Source of the DNA: an uncultured Coprococcus sp.
GTDB lineage: Bacteria > Bacillota > Clostridia > Lachnospirales > Lachnospiraceae
Assembly: GCA_934277375.1 (NCBI GenBank)
Contig: CAKQTZ010000001.1
Location: 310,001-374,000 of the forward strand
Length of the DNA: 64,000 nt
Reading direction: 5' to 3'
The notes below the pieces were generated by a model, which saw nothing but the letters and a program-made list of their open reading frames with translations, was not told the DNA's origin and ran no database searches. The translations under genes were made by a program, and so were the position numbers. This document shows positions 1 to 9,596 of this stretch, piece by piece. Positions within the stretch are counted from its first letter, which is position 1. The number at the start of each line of letters is the position of its first letter.

Positions 1-1080
1 CAGCAGCAGGATAATCGCAGGTATCACCGTGTATGAGCTGTCAAAGTCAAGCAGTCCGTGAATGAACAGCACTCCCAGAACCAGCTTGTTGCGAATGCTC
101 ATATCACGGCTCACAAATGACCGGATCACGGCTGCCACATATGCAGCCATAGGAATCCAGCCAATATCCAGTCCGATCTGCAGCAGATCATTGTGAACAT
201 ACCTCACGGCATACACACCGGTCTGGATCTCATTCTCCATGTAGTAATATCCCAGATATCCCAATCCAAATGGATGCCTTACAAGAAGCCCCAACGCATC
301 TGCTGCATAAAGCAGACGACCCACAAAGGTAGAATCCTTAAGTGACACAGCAGTTATTCTGCCTATGCTGTCCATGTCGCCATTCACATATATGGCAATT
401 CCACATATCACTGCAAATGCCATCACCTCCAGAAGAAGCCATTTGTCCTTTTCTCTTATCAGCAAAATGATGTATACTATCACCATCATGACAAACACTG
501 TTCTGCTGGCCGTCATCACTATTCCCGCTGTGAGTACCGCAAGACTTATATAATCCCAGATTCTCATCTTTTTTTCGCAGATTATTATGATCCCTATGAG
601 CAGAAATACTGCAAATGTATTCGGATACTGGAAGAAGCCTCCAAACCTGTGATTTACATATAACCGCTCCTGCATAAAAGGAATAAAATACCCGACAAAT
701 CCTAGCAGGCACTGCAGCGCGCCGATATATGGAATTGTTCCGATCAGTTTATCCCGGTACTCAGAGTCAAACTGCTGCACTCCGACCAGAAATACGACAA
801 TCCACAATATGCGGAACACTCCGGTAAATGCCATTCCTGTATCCACTGCCCATATACAGGTCACCGCATACCCCGCCGCCATCAGAAGTGCCATCGACAT
901 TCCCACGCTTAACTCTATATTCACCTTCCGCTCCCGGAAAATGATCCAGAACAGCAGCCCTGACATTACAACAGCAGCTATTGCTCCGCAAAATTCATAA
1001 TACATCCCATAAAAAAAAGCTGCCATGCAAAACACTGCCCATAGGACAAGCTTCACATTACGTCCCTTTGCTTCATCCAT
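1..1080 (-). CDS. O-antigen ligase/polymerase-like polytopic membrane protein (3' end cut by window edge)
   Basis: An open frame runs leftward from ATG at 1080 to the window edge (360 codons, no stop). A GGAG box lies 7 nt before the ATG. The protein is almost all hydrophobic helices, at least nine by eye. It has the motif RFGGFFQYPNTFAVF near residue 145, a conserved TASRTVFVM stretch near 190, and HNDLLQIGLDIGW near 305, which resemble the Wzy_C/O-antigen ligase family. Family members ligate or polymerise surface polysaccharide at the outer face of the membrane. The role here is inferred. It lies downstream of the LRR genes on the same strand, with a hairpin between. Confidence 0.75.
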   Translation of the reverse strand, partial: MDEAKGRNVKLVLWAVFCMAAFFYGMYYEFCGAIAAVVMSGLLFWIIFRERKVNIELSVGMSMALLMAAGYAVTCIWAVDTGMAFTGVFRILWIVVFLVGVQQFDSEYRDKLIGTIPYIGALQCLLGFVGYFIPFMQERLYVNHRFGGFFQYPNTFAVFLLIGIIIICEKKMRIWDYISLAVLTAGIVMTASRTVFVMMVIVYIILLIREKDKWLLLEVMAFAVICGIAIYVNGDMDSIGRITAVSLKDSTFVGRLLYAADALGLLVRHPFGLGYLGYYYMENEIQTGVYAVRYVHNDLLQIGLDIGWIPMAAYVAAVIRSFVSRDMSIRNKLVLGVLFIHGLLDFDSSYTVIPAIILLL

Positions 1081-1112
1081 ACTTTTTCTCCATCACACTG
1101 TAACACAAAACA

Positions 1113-1143
1113 TCTCCGGATTCGACCCTGCCGAACCCGGAGA
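1113..1143 (-). terminator. Probable terminator of the first LRR gene
   Basis: TCTCCGG pairs with CCGGAGA, extended inward by TTCG/CGAA with one mismatch. On the minus strand the stem is followed by a T-rich stretch (TGTTTTGTGTT). It sits just after the LRR stop codon and before the membrane-protein gene. Confidence 0.55.
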
Positions 1144-1150
1144 CGATCAC

Positions 1151-2632
1151 TTAATATGTTGTTTTATCAAATCTTGAACCGGTAATAAGACACATTACAT
1201 CACCTTCATTCAAACTAATGTCATACGATGCTGACCCCTTTACCAGAGTAACATATGCATACCCATAATCATCCTTTTTCGGTGTAAACTGTATCTTCAT
1301 TGTCTTAGGGTTAAATCTTGCTCCCTTGCAATAATCTTTTTTATATCCAGAGCCTATTACTCCCTTCAGCGACACCGTCATGCCTTTTTTCATATTATAA
1401 TATGACAGCGTCACATTTTTACAGCCCTTTACAGTCATAACCCTGTTCAGTCCGAGATACTGCAGTTTTTTGTTTCTCGACACGTTCAGATTTGTTATTC
1501 CTGTCTTATTAACATACAACTCATTGAGCTTTGGACACTTTGTTACATTCAGTCTCTTGAGATTTTTATTTCCGGCTGCATACAGGCTTGTAAGCTGTTT
1601 GTTCTTTGTCACATTCAGTGATCTGATAGCTGTTGCCGACACATTAAGACTTGCAAGCTTTGGACACTTTGTTACATCCACCGACTTGAGCCTGCTGTTC
1701 TTCTTAATATCAAGATATGTCAGTTTATTGTTCTTTCCGATCTTCAGCTCAGAAAGCTTTGACTCATAACATACAAGGCTGGTCAGCTTTTTGTTTTTTG
1801 TGATATCAAGACTGGTCACATTGCTGCAGTTCACGTGGAGGCTTGTCAGACTGGCATTCTTTGATACATCAATATTTCGTATATTTGTATTTGTATTCAC
1901 ACCTAAAAATTTGAGATTCTTCAATCTGCTGACATCCAGCTTCCTGATTCCGGTATTCTCTATATTCATGTTGAGAAGTCCGTCAGGGCACCTGAGCGAT
2001 ACAAGTTCAGGACTGTCAGTTACAAATAATCCCTGCAGCTTAGTATTACCGGTGAGGTTAAGCGCAGAACCACCGTAATTAGTGGTGTCAAAGTTGACTA
2101 AGTTCTTCATCCTGCTGAGTCCTGATACATCCTTCAGATTCCATGTATACAGAGTCTCCAGCTTACCCATATTCTTAAACTTTACAGATGTCTTACCCGT
2201 ACCAGTGATCGATACATAGTTTGCTCCCGGAGCTCTGAGAGTCAGGCTGTCCGACTCTGTTGTTATATATACATATTCTACCGATGAAGGCAGGCTTATT
2301 GAAGTATCTGTTGTTTTTATGCTCACACTATTCAGCCTCTTAAACTTCTTCAGAAAGTCTGTATTCTTTATAAGCCTTTTTTCATCATAGCAGCTGAAGC
2401 TTGTCGCTCTGCTCACATCTACATAGTACTTTCCATTGCTGCGCTTATAGTAACTATAGCCATAATTTTTCGCTTCATTTTTGAGTGTCTCCCTCACCAC
2501 ACTCTCCGGAAAGTTCTTTGTGTTGATCTCCACCCAGGATGCTGCCTGTGCCTTCACGCCGGTTGTGAGCACCATAACAAACATTATGGCTGTCACAAGC
2601 AGCTTCCACGTTAGTTTTTCCCTCTTTTTCAT
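1151..2632 (-). CDS. Secreted leucine-rich-repeat protein (paralogue A)
   Basis: 493 residues. Residues 1-31 form a signal peptide (basic MKKREK, hydrophobic core, GVKAQAA cleavage region). Residues about 95-420 are degenerate LRRs of about 20-22 residues of the type 'LDVSKNxxLTSLxV', with recurring NVTK/DVTK asparagine ladders. No LPXTG anchor, SLH or choline-binding domain is visible, so it is probably released or held by an unseen C-terminal domain. A strong RBS (AAAGGAG) precedes ATG 2632. It is 173 bp downstream of a clear paralogue with the same signal peptide and the same WVEIN-KNFP motif after cleavage. Ligand and function are unknown; adhesion or protein binding is the general role of such repeats. 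Confidence 0.8.
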   Translation of the reverse strand: MKKREKLTWKLLVTAIMFVMVLTTGVKAQAASWVEINTKNFPESVVRETLKNEAKNYGYSYYKRSNGKYYVDVSRATSFSCYDEKRLIKNTDFLKKFKRLNSVSIKTTDTSISLPSSVEYVYITTESDSLTLRAPGANYVSITGTGKTSVKFKNMGKLETLYTWNLKDVSGLSRMKNLVNFDTTNYGGSALNLTGNTKLQGLFVTDSPELVSLRCPDGLLNMNIENTGIRKLDVSRLKNLKFLGVNTNTNIRNIDVSKNASLTSLHVNCSNVTSLDITKNKKLTSLVCYESKLSELKIGKNNKLTYLDIKKNSRLKSVDVTKCPKLASLNVSATAIRSLNVTKNKQLTSLYAAGNKNLKRLNVTKCPKLNELYVNKTGITNLNVSRNKKLQYLGLNRVMTVKGCKNVTLSYYNMKKGMTVSLKGVIGSGYKKDYCKGARFNPKTMKIQFTPKKDDYGYAYVTLVKGSASYDISLNEGDVMCLITGSRFDKTTY

Positions 2633-2773
2633 CTTGTTTCTCCTTTCATTTGAATACCTCTTAATACAGAAGCATAGTCTTTATCCGCATGCAGTTTATA
2701 TGCACTTTGTATATTATAACTACGCGTCTTTATCTATTATAAATATATTCATTGTTATCTACAAGCATTTTTT

Positions 2774-2804
2774 AGAGCCCTCATATAACGGAGCCCTCAT
2801 ATAA
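2774..2804. repeat. Two tandem 16-bp direct repeats between the LRR genes
   Basis: AGAGCCCTCATATAA (2774-2788) is repeated as GGAGCCCTCATATAA (2790-2804), a 16-bp period, directly beside the stop codon of the second LRR gene. Confidence 0.7.
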
Positions 2805-2805
2805 G

Positions 2806-4305
2806 TTAGTTAATAACATCTTTATCCTTTTCCTTAAAAGTTATAACCAGAGTACATTCTCCCTTCTCAAAATAAATGTAACCTCTCGCTTTTACCTGTA
2901 ATGTCTTTATATTCATGGTTCTGGAATTGAACCTGACATTTTTACTGCTTCTTTTGAGCTTATATCCTGAGCCTGCTATATCACTGAGAGATATGACCGA
3001 TCCATTTTTAAGGCCCACATAAACCAGGTTCATATCACGCCCATTTATCCCCTTAAACTTCATGGCAGCGTTCGTCGGATACAGAGTATCAAGTGCTTTA
3101 TTTTTTGAAATATTGATATTATCTATTCCTGATCCGGTTGTATACAGGCTGCTCAGATTCTGACATTTTGTGACATTCAGACTCTTTATCTTCTTTGCCC
3201 CGGATACATTCAGCAAATAAAGCTTTATATTCTGTGTTACGTTCAGCGTTTTGATGTTTGTATTCGATACATTCAGCTTCCAGAGTTTTCTGTTCTGTGT
3301 TACATTCACCCTGTTTAATTTTTTTGTTCCGGACACATCCAGATCAGAAAGATTTCTATTCTTTGTCACATTCAGTGTTCTGATAGCTGTATCCGCTGCT
3401 TTGAGAGTTTCAAGTTTTTTATACTTTGTGACGTCTATTTTATTTATTGCTGTGCCTGACACATCGAGATAGCTCAATTCCGGATACATTGATGAGTTCA
3501 ATTTTACTGCCAGCTTTTCATTTCCCGAAACATCAATTAAAGTTATTTTGTTATTCTTACCCATTTTTAATGATGAGAGCCTTGAATTGCTGCATGTTAA
3601 GGTTTTCAGCTTTTTCTGCTTCCTGACATCAATCTGACTGAGCCTGGTATTAGATAAAGTAAGATATTCAATCCCATATGGTAGCCTTACTGATGTAAGC
3701 ATTGAAGCATCCGTTATATTCACACGACTCAGCCCGGCACTTTTTGAAAGGTCTATCCTTGTGCTGAGATTGTCTCCCATGTCAACCTCTTCCAGATTTT
3801 TTAACCCGCTCAGGCCTGAAATTCCTTTTATATCATATATACTAAGCTTTTCAAGTTTCGATACATCCCGAAGCTTCAAAAAACAATAGTCACTCTTTCT
3901 TTTATGCGCGCCATCCAGTCTAAGCTCGGTTGCTCCTGGAGCGCTGAGTTCAAGCATTTTTCCCTTAAATTCTATCATTACCGATTTGACTGATGCCGGG
4001 AGCTTGACCGTTGAGTCACTTGTCGTGATACCCAGACTGCTCAGTCTTTTGAATTTTTTAAGGAAATCTGTATCCTTGATCGTTTGATCTTCTGAACCTC
4101 TGTACAATTCAGTCACGCCACTCACGTTTACATAATACTTTCCGTTGCGCTCTTTAAAGTTTTCGCTTTGAGTTTCCGAATTGCCGATAAGATATTCCCG
4201 TGATGCCTTATCCGGGAAGTTCTTCTCGTTGATCTCCACCCAGGACGCAGCCTGAGCCTTACCCCCTGTTGCCAGCAGCACGCCAAATACCATGACGGTC
4301 AGCAA
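2806..4305 (-). CDS. Secreted leucine-rich-repeat protein (paralogue B), apparent frameshift at the start
   Basis: 499 residues from a TTG at 4305. It is the paralogue of the protein at 1151-2632: same post-signal motif (QAASWVEIN-KNFPD), same NVT/DVS ladder of LRRs over residues about 100-430, and a similar C-terminal GSGYK motif. The expected start is ATG at 4337-4335 with a good GGAG box. From there the frame reads ATGAAAAGTGC and hits a stop within seven codons. Adding one A to the A-run restores the sister's start (MKK.. then EKLTWKLL). So either one base is lost (true mutation, slippage-based switching or assembly error), or the TTG is used and the basic n-region is missing. Confidence 0.65.
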   Translation of the reverse strand: MLTVMVFGVLLATGGKAQAASWVEINEKNFPDKASREYLIGNSETQSENFKERNGKYYVNVSGVTELYRGSEDQTIKDTDFLKKFKRLSSLGITTSDSTVKLPASVKSVMIEFKGKMLELSAPGATELRLDGAHKRKSDYCFLKLRDVSKLEKLSIYDIKGISGLSGLKNLEEVDMGDNLSTRIDLSKSAGLSRVNITDASMLTSVRLPYGIEYLTLSNTRLSQIDVRKQKKLKTLTCSNSRLSSLKMGKNNKITLIDVSGNEKLAVKLNSSMYPELSYLDVSGTAINKIDVTKYKKLETLKAADTAIRTLNVTKNRNLSDLDVSGTKKLNRVNVTQNRKLWKLNVSNTNIKTLNVTQNIKLYLLNVSGAKKIKSLNVTKCQNLSSLYTTGSGIDNINISKNKALDTLYPTNAAMKFKGINGRDMNLVYVGLKNGSVISLSDIAGSGYKLKRSSKNVRFNSRTMNIKTLQVKARGYIYFEKGECTLVITFKEKDKDVIN

Positions 4306-4472
4306 CAGCTTCCATGTCAGCTTTTCGCACTTTTCATAATTTTTTCTCCTCTCTGCTCAGAAATCACATTGCATCATTATCAGTATAAAGCCATCCCCCA
4401 TAAAAGAAATCACATTTTCTACACAACTTTTCCAAAAATAGAACACATTTTCTCAGTATATTATTAACTGTA

Positions 4473-4620
4473 AACAGCGAGAGCGTAAGCGAGTTGTTTA
4501 CATCCCCTTTTTCATAAACGACTGCAACACCCTCCCCTCACATAATGTAGTTGCAGTCACTCCCTTTTAATACAAAAAGAAGAGGCTGCCCAAAAGTGGC
4601 AGCCTTTTCTTTTTGTATTA
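4473..4620. terminator. Cluster of three hairpins, the last a strong bidirectional terminator
   Basis: This gene-free stretch (4338-4758) holds three inverted repeats: GTAAACA/TGTTTAC around 4473-4504, GACTGCAAC (4520-4528)/GTTGCAGTC (4550-4558), and a very long one at 4569-4620. In the last, the AATACAAAAAGAA arm and GGCTGCC core pair with GGCAGCC and TTCTTTTTGTATT. The third looks like a bidirectional intrinsic terminator. The first two could be operators or small RNAs; I cannot decide. Confidence 0.6.
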
Positions 4621-4758
4621 GTATATATCTTTACTAAAACTCGTCATCCCATGCGGTTCTTTTTTTTCATACGATGAATTAACATATATATAACATCATC
4701 ATGATAATTGATTTTTAGATATCTAAATGCTAAAATTTATGAAAGAGAGGTATATTTA

Positions 4759-5403
4759 TTGAGCGATGAAATAACTCAATGGCATCCAGCATTTTGCTCT
4801 GCACTAAAACTGGAATTGAGCAAGAACAGGGAGGATTTAATTTATTTTTCAGAATATGGGATAAACACAAAACCTATCCAGATTGATTTGCTTATAATCA
4901 CCAAAACATCAACTGCTGTCATAGAAAATGAAATAGGCACTATATTCAAAGGACACAATATTATAGAATATAAGTCCCCTGACGACGAACTTAACATCGA
5001 CACCTTTTTCAAAGTTATAGCCTATGCCTGTCTATACAAATAAACAGGACATTTTGTTGATGATATAAAGGCTCGTGATATAACCATAACATTTGTAAGA
5101 GAAAGAAAGCCAGTTAAATTATTTAAAAAACTAACACTTGACGGATTTACAATATTTGCCAATTCAAATAGTATATATAATATCCTGACTGGTTTTTACT
5201 TTGACATACAGGTGATAGTTACCAAGGAACTTAATGAAGATCACCATATATGGCTGTCATCTCTGACACAAACCATATCAAAGTCAAAAGCCGAAAAATT
5301 GATCTGCACTGTTGCGGATTTATATCGAAAGGATGATAAAGAATTTGCAGAGTCTGTATTACAAGTCGCTATGAGCAAAAACAAGAATATTTTTGGAGAA
5401 TAA
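4759..5403 (+). pseudogene. Hypothetical protein of a Lachnospiraceae family, interrupted by one in-frame stop
   Basis: From TTG 4759 (AGAGAGG box upstream) the frame reads a conserved-looking protein (WHPAFCSALKLEL, IQIDLLIITK, NEIGTIFKGHNIIEYKSP, FFKVIAYACLYK) and stops at TAA 5041-5043. It then continues in the same frame without a shift (ITITFVRERKP, VIVTKELNEDHHIWL) to TAA 5401-5403. This reads as one gene with a single nonsense codon. The D..(N)E.G.. I.EYK pattern recalls PD-(D/E)XK-type folds seen in Rpn/PDDEXK families; that assignment is inference. The ORF at 5418 was probably its natural downstream part or partner. Confidence 0.75.
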
Positions 5404-5417
5404 AGGAGGAAAACGAG

Positions 5418-5588
5418 ATGTGTGAAGCGTTACGTGAATTAATGAAACCAGAAATCGATGCCGAAGTTGATAAAAGAGTCAAAAAAATAATAGCTGAAAA
5501 ACTGGCTGAAAAGGATTCTGCTCTCGCTGAGAAGGATGAAGAAATAAAAACATTAAAAGCAAAGCTGGCTGCTGCAGGTATATATTAG
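5418..5588 (+). CDS. Small coiled-coil hypothetical protein (56 aa)
   Basis: ATG 5418 is preceded by a perfect AAAGGAGG. The 56-residue product is highly charged and heptad-like (LAEKDSALAEKDEEIKTLKAKL), hence a probable coiled coil. It begins MCEALRELMKPEID, which in my recollection matches the C-terminal tail of full-length homologues of the broken gene just upstream. It starts 14 nt after that gene's stop. It may be a split-off tail translated separately. Confidence 0.6.
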   Translation: MCEALRELMKPEIDAEVDKRVKKIIAEKLAEKDSALAEKDEEIKTLKAKLAAAGIY

Positions 5589-5590
5589 TA

Positions 5591-5634
5591 AAAGCCGGAT
5601 ATGGATGTATTGAAACGCATCCATATCCGGCTTT
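5591..5634. terminator. Bidirectional terminator between convergent genes
   Basis: AAAGCCGGATATGGATG (5591-5607) pairs perfectly with CATCCATATCCGGCTTT (5618-5634), a 17-bp stem between the small + strand ORF and the ABC exporter gene on the minus strand. Confidence 0.85.
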
Positions 5635-5654
5635 CCCTATCTGTATATACATTT

Positions 5655-8306
5655 TTATTCACTTCTGAGTGCTATAACAGGATCCTTCTTGGCAGCAAGT
5701 CTTGATGGGATAAGTCCTCCGATCAATGTCAGTATAACACTGATAATGACCAGTATCACTCCACCCGTCCAAGGAAGTGCCGATACACCCGCAACATTGA
5801 TGAAGCTCTCTATTACCTTGCTAATTGGTATATTGATCAGCACCGTAACACCAATTCCTATAAGTCCTGAGAAGAGACCTATGATAAATGTCTCCGCATT
5901 GAACACTCTTGAGATATCCTTCTTTGAGGCTCCTATGCTTCGGAGAATTCCGATCTCCTTGGTTCTCTCAAGAACTGAGATATATGTTATGATTCCTATC
6001 ATGATGGATGAAACTATCAGTGATATAGCCACAAATGCGATGAGCACGTAGGTTATCGCATTGATGATCTTTGTCACTGACGACAGCATGATTCCGATAT
6101 AATCAGTGTATGTGATCTCCTTGTCAGGATAATCCTCATTGTACTTGTCTATAAGCTTTGTTATCTCGTCCTTATCCGCAAATTCTGCGCAGTAGAGGTT
6201 GATGGATGCCGGCTTTGCAAGCTCTGCATATCCAAGCTTTGACATATTATCTTCATATGTAGATGTTGACTCCTGGAAGAAACCGTAACCCTTAAGCATC
6301 TCAAAAAGCTGTTCCTTTGTCATGGTCGCCATCTGGGCCTGCATATCCTCTGTCACCTGTCCAGATGCCATGAGCTGCTGCATAACTGAATCCATATCCA
6401 CATCGTCCGCTGTGAGCTCTTTGCCATCTGAAAATGGCATTCCTGTGAATACATCAGTATCCGGATTATCCATCTGGGCCTTAAGCACATCTGTCTTCTC
6501 GTTCTCTGAAACTATGTAATTGGCGAGTTCCGCTGTGTAACCTATATATCCAGGCTGCATTGTCGTAGCATATGCACTATCTGATGCACGGATGATTGCA
6601 GACACTTTCACCTCAAGTCCATCTGCCACTGCCTGCTTAAGGAAATCTGCATCTGAACTCATATCTGTGTAAGTTCCATCACCATTCTTCTTATACAGAT
6701 TGCCAGGAAGCACAACCTTGAACTTGAGATTCAGAAGGTCATCGTATGTAAACACCATCTGTTCAAGCTCCGGTGCCTCTCCGCCGGCAAGTATGGTTGA
6801 AACCATATCGCTCAGCTCCTTTGAATCCCTAAGCCCCAGCGTATACAGTGTAAAATCACTTATCTCATTGTTCTTGTCAACGACAAGTACGACCTCGTTC
6901 TTATTCTCAGGCCAGTGTCCTGCCAGCACATCGTACTGCTGCTTGAGCAGCATGTCGTTGTCAAGCATCTGTGTCCACATGTCCATTGACGATGAGCCAT
7001 AGCTGAATGCTGACATAAAATCTGCCGTTGACTCCTGTGCCTCCGCCATTCCTCCAAAGCCCATATCTGCCATTGTCGTACTTGGATTTACCTGAGCAAC
7101 TCCGCCATTTGCACTGTTCTCGTTGAACACATACAGCGGTGTGTCATAAGTGTATGTTATATCGCTTGTGTACTTTGTGAAATCGTTTGCATCGTCTTCG
7201 ATATAGTTCTTAAACGACTCAAGATCGTTCTCCTTCACATCTGACACCATTGATACAAGCATATCTCCCATGATATCTCCCGAATAGACCTTGTCCTCAC
7301 CGGCATGATTGTGAGTTGAATCCTCCTCATTATTGCCAACCATCTTGGAGAGAAGTTCACTGTAATCCATCGCTTTCTTCGTTATCTGCACCGGATATGT
7401 GGCAAGTGTCTCCTCCTGTACATCGTTTATGTAATTCTGAAATCCCGATGAAAGCGACAATATAAGAGCTATTCCTATGATTCCTATACTTCCGGCAAAT
7501 GCTGTTAAGAAGGTTCGTCCCTTCTTGGTCATGAGGTTGTTCAGACTCAGTGAGAACGCTGTGAACATACTCATGGATGTCTTCCTCGGAGCATAGCTTC
7601 CATCATCCTCCTTCGCCTCATCTTCATCTGAGAATGGGTTGGAGTCATCTATTATATTTCCGTCGAGGAGCTTTACGATTCTTGTTGAATACTGCTGTGC
7701 CAGCTCCGGGTTATGCGTGACCATAATAACCAGCTTGTCCTTGGCTATTTCTTTGAGCAGCTCCATGATCTGAACACTTGTCTCTGTGTCAAGTGCACCC
7801 GTTGGCTCATCAGCCAACAGAATATCCGGATCATTTATAAGTGCTCTGGCGATGGCAACTCTCTGCATCTGTCCACCGGACATCTGGTTTGGTTTCTTGT
7901 GAATCTGATTTCCCAGACCAACCTTCTCCAAAACTTCCTTCGCTCTCTTTCTTCTCTCCGCCTTTGATACTCCCGACAAAGTAAGAGCAAGCTCTACATT
8001 TGACAGTACTGACTGATGCGGTATCAGATTGTAGCTCTGGAATACAAATCCGACTGAATTGTTTCTATATGAATCCCAGTCTCTTGACTTGAAATCCTTT
8101 GTCGACTTGCCATTGATAACCAGATCTCCACTGGTGTACTGATCCAGTCCACCCACTATGTTCAGAAGCGTTGTCTTTCCACAACCCGACTGACCAAGTA
8201 TGGACACGAACTCATTCCTTCTGAAGTTCACAGATACACCCTTGAGTGCCTGGACAACTTCATCACCCGTGTGATAATCTTTCACGATGTTCTTAAGCTG
8301 AAGCAT
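5655..8306 (-). CDS. MacB/LolCDE-like ABC transporter, ATPase fused to FtsX-type permease
   Basis: 883 residues. Residues 1-225 are an ABC ATPase: Walker A GQSGCGKTT, signature MSGGQMQRVA, Walker B ILLADEPTGALDT, H-loop VTHN. After a charged linker comes one membrane helix at about 262-285, a large extracellular region (about 290-745, rich in Asp/Thr/Met), and three C-terminal helices with the FtsX motif VLERTKEIGILRSIGASKKDI. This matches the fused type of MacB/FtsX-family exporters, which use ATP for mechanotransmission or export of peptides, lipoproteins or antibiotics. No accessory membrane-fusion gene is adjacent, so the substrate is unknown. RBS GGGAGG precedes ATG 8306. Confidence 0.9.
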   Translation of the reverse strand: MLQLKNIVKDYHTGDEVVQALKGVSVNFRRNEFVSILGQSGCGKTTLLNIVGGLDQYTSGDLVINGKSTKDFKSRDWDSYRNNSVGFVFQSYNLIPHQSVLSNVELALTLSGVSKAERRKRAKEVLEKVGLGNQIHKKPNQMSGGQMQRVAIARALINDPDILLADEPTGALDTETSVQIMELLKEIAKDKLVIMVTHNPELAQQYSTRIVKLLDGNIIDDSNPFSDEDEAKEDDGSYAPRKTSMSMFTAFSLSLNNLMTKKGRTFLTAFAGSIGIIGIALILSLSSGFQNYINDVQEETLATYPVQITKKAMDYSELLSKMVGNNEEDSTHNHAGEDKVYSGDIMGDMLVSMVSDVKENDLESFKNYIEDDANDFTKYTSDITYTYDTPLYVFNENSANGGVAQVNPSTTMADMGFGGMAEAQESTADFMSAFSYGSSSMDMWTQMLDNDMLLKQQYDVLAGHWPENKNEVVLVVDKNNEISDFTLYTLGLRDSKELSDMVSTILAGGEAPELEQMVFTYDDLLNLKFKVVLPGNLYKKNGDGTYTDMSSDADFLKQAVADGLEVKVSAIIRASDSAYATTMQPGYIGYTAELANYIVSENEKTDVLKAQMDNPDTDVFTGMPFSDGKELTADDVDMDSVMQQLMASGQVTEDMQAQMATMTKEQLFEMLKGYGFFQESTSTYEDNMSKLGYAELAKPASINLYCAEFADKDEITKLIDKYNEDYPDKEITYTDYIGIMLSSVTKIINAITYVLIAFVAISLIVSSIMIGIITYISVLERTKEIGILRSIGASKKDISRVFNAETFIIGLFSGLIGIGVTVLINIPISKVIESFINVAGVSALPWTGGVILVIISVILTLIGGLIPSRLAAKKDPVIALRSE

Positions 8307-8579
8307 TCTATCCTCCCTCTTACTTAAATTGTATTGAACAGACGCGCGAAAGACATTTTCTCAAGGCATCTGTATGTAATACAAATAACTAATTATGTTT
8401 TATATACATTACACTTTTCTCCATTTGTCAATATTACCGGCAAATCATAGCATTTATTTTTTTTTATTTCAATTAAGGCTGCCTATTCTTTATAAATGTT
8501 TTATTTTTATCGATAAGCTTAAACTAACCATATGTTGAACTTTTGGCTAAAAATTCTTTTATTTTCTTATTATATGGGG

Positions 8580-8585
8580 TATAAT
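8580..8585 (+). promoter_or_regulatory. -10 box of the aldolase gene
   Basis: A perfect TATAAT lies 55 bp upstream of the fba start codon, in the 333-bp AT-rich gap between divergent genes (8307-8639). At 17 bp spacing the -35 is poor (TTTTAT), so the -35 is not certain. I see no other structure in this gap. Confidence 0.5.
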
Positions 8586-8639
8586 CAGCGTAAGTGGGTA
8601 TGTTTATATCCAAATATAATTTTACGGAGGATTTTACAA

Positions 8640-9509
8640 ATGTTAGTTTCAGCAACAGAAATGTTAAAGAAAGCTAAGGCTGGTCACTACGCAGTAGGAC
8701 AGTTCAACATCAACAACCTTGAGTGGACAAAGGCTGTTCTCCTCACAGCTCAGGAGCTTCAGTCACCTGTTATCCTTGGTGTTTCAGAGGGCGCTGGAAA
8801 GTATATGACAGGATTTGAGACAGTTGCAGCAATGGTTAAGGCTATGGATGAGTCACTTGGAATTACAGTTCCTGTAGCTCTTCACCTTGATCACGGAACA
8901 TACGAAGGATGCTACAAGTGTGTTAAGGCTGGATTTACTTCAATCATGTTCGATGGTTCACACTATCCATTCGAGGAGAATCTTGCTAAGTCAACAGAGC
9001 TCGTTAACGTAGCTCATCAGCTTGGTCTCTCAATCGAGTGTGAGGTTGGTTCTATCGGTGGTGAGGAAGACGGTGTCATCGGTATGGGTGAGTGTGCAGA
9101 TCCTAACGAGTGTAAGGTTATCGCTGATCTCGGCGTAGATATGCTCGCAGCTGGTATCGGTAACATCCATGGTAAGTACCCAGCTAACTGGAAGGGACTT
9201 AGCTTTGAGACACTTGATGCTATCCAGCAGAAGACAGGTGTTATGCCATTAGTTCTTCACGGTGGTACAGGTATCCCTGCTGACATGATCAAGAAGGCTA
9301 TTTCACTTGGCGTTTCAAAGATCAACGTTAACACAGAGTGCCAGTTATCATTCGCAGATGCTACAAGAAAGTACATCGAGGCTGGTAAGGATCTCGAGGG
9401 CAAGGGATTTGATCCTAGAAAGCTTCTCGCTCCTGGTTTCGAGGCTATCAAGGCTACTGTTAAGGAGAAGATGGAACTCTTCGGATCAGTTGGTAAGGCT
9501 AACGACTAA
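8640..9509 (+). CDS. fba: Class II fructose-1,6-bisphosphate aldolase
   Basis: 289 residues from ATG 8640, preceded by CGGAGG; the open frame extends further upstream but without an RBS. It catalyses the reversible cleavage of fructose 1,6-bisphosphate to glyceraldehyde-3-phosphate and dihydroxyacetone phosphate in glycolysis. Zinc-binding and catalytic motifs are visible: HLDHG near residue 83, ECEVGSIGGEEDG near 135, GIGNIHGKYP near 175, LHGGTGIP near 207, NVNTE near 230. Codon use is strongly biased (GTT, GCT, CTT, AAG), typical of a highly expressed gene. It stands alone with its own promoter and terminator. Confidence 0.95.
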   Translation: MLVSATEMLKKAKAGHYAVGQFNINNLEWTKAVLLTAQELQSPVILGVSEGAGKYMTGFETVAAMVKAMDESLGITVPVALHLDHGTYEGCYKCVKAGFTSIMFDGSHYPFEENLAKSTELVNVAHQLGLSIECEVGSIGGEEDGVIGMGECADPNECKVIADLGVDMLAAGIGNIHGKYPANWKGLSFETLDAIQQKTGVMPLVLHGGTGIPADMIKKAISLGVSKINVNTECQLSFADATRKYIEAGKDLEGKGFDPRKLLAPGFEAIKATVKEKMELFGSVGKAND

Positions 9510-9596
9510 TTAACAGATCTTTAACAGAACAATTAACAAATGTAACGATAAACTGTTCGACAGTTTTCGGACAAGTATCGCTCACGTAAACTTAAA

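Noticed and set aside
8532..8639. N-terminal extension of the aldolase from an upstream start
   Set aside because: No RBS, contains the -10 promoter element and adds non-homologous residues; ATG 8640 has CGGAGG.
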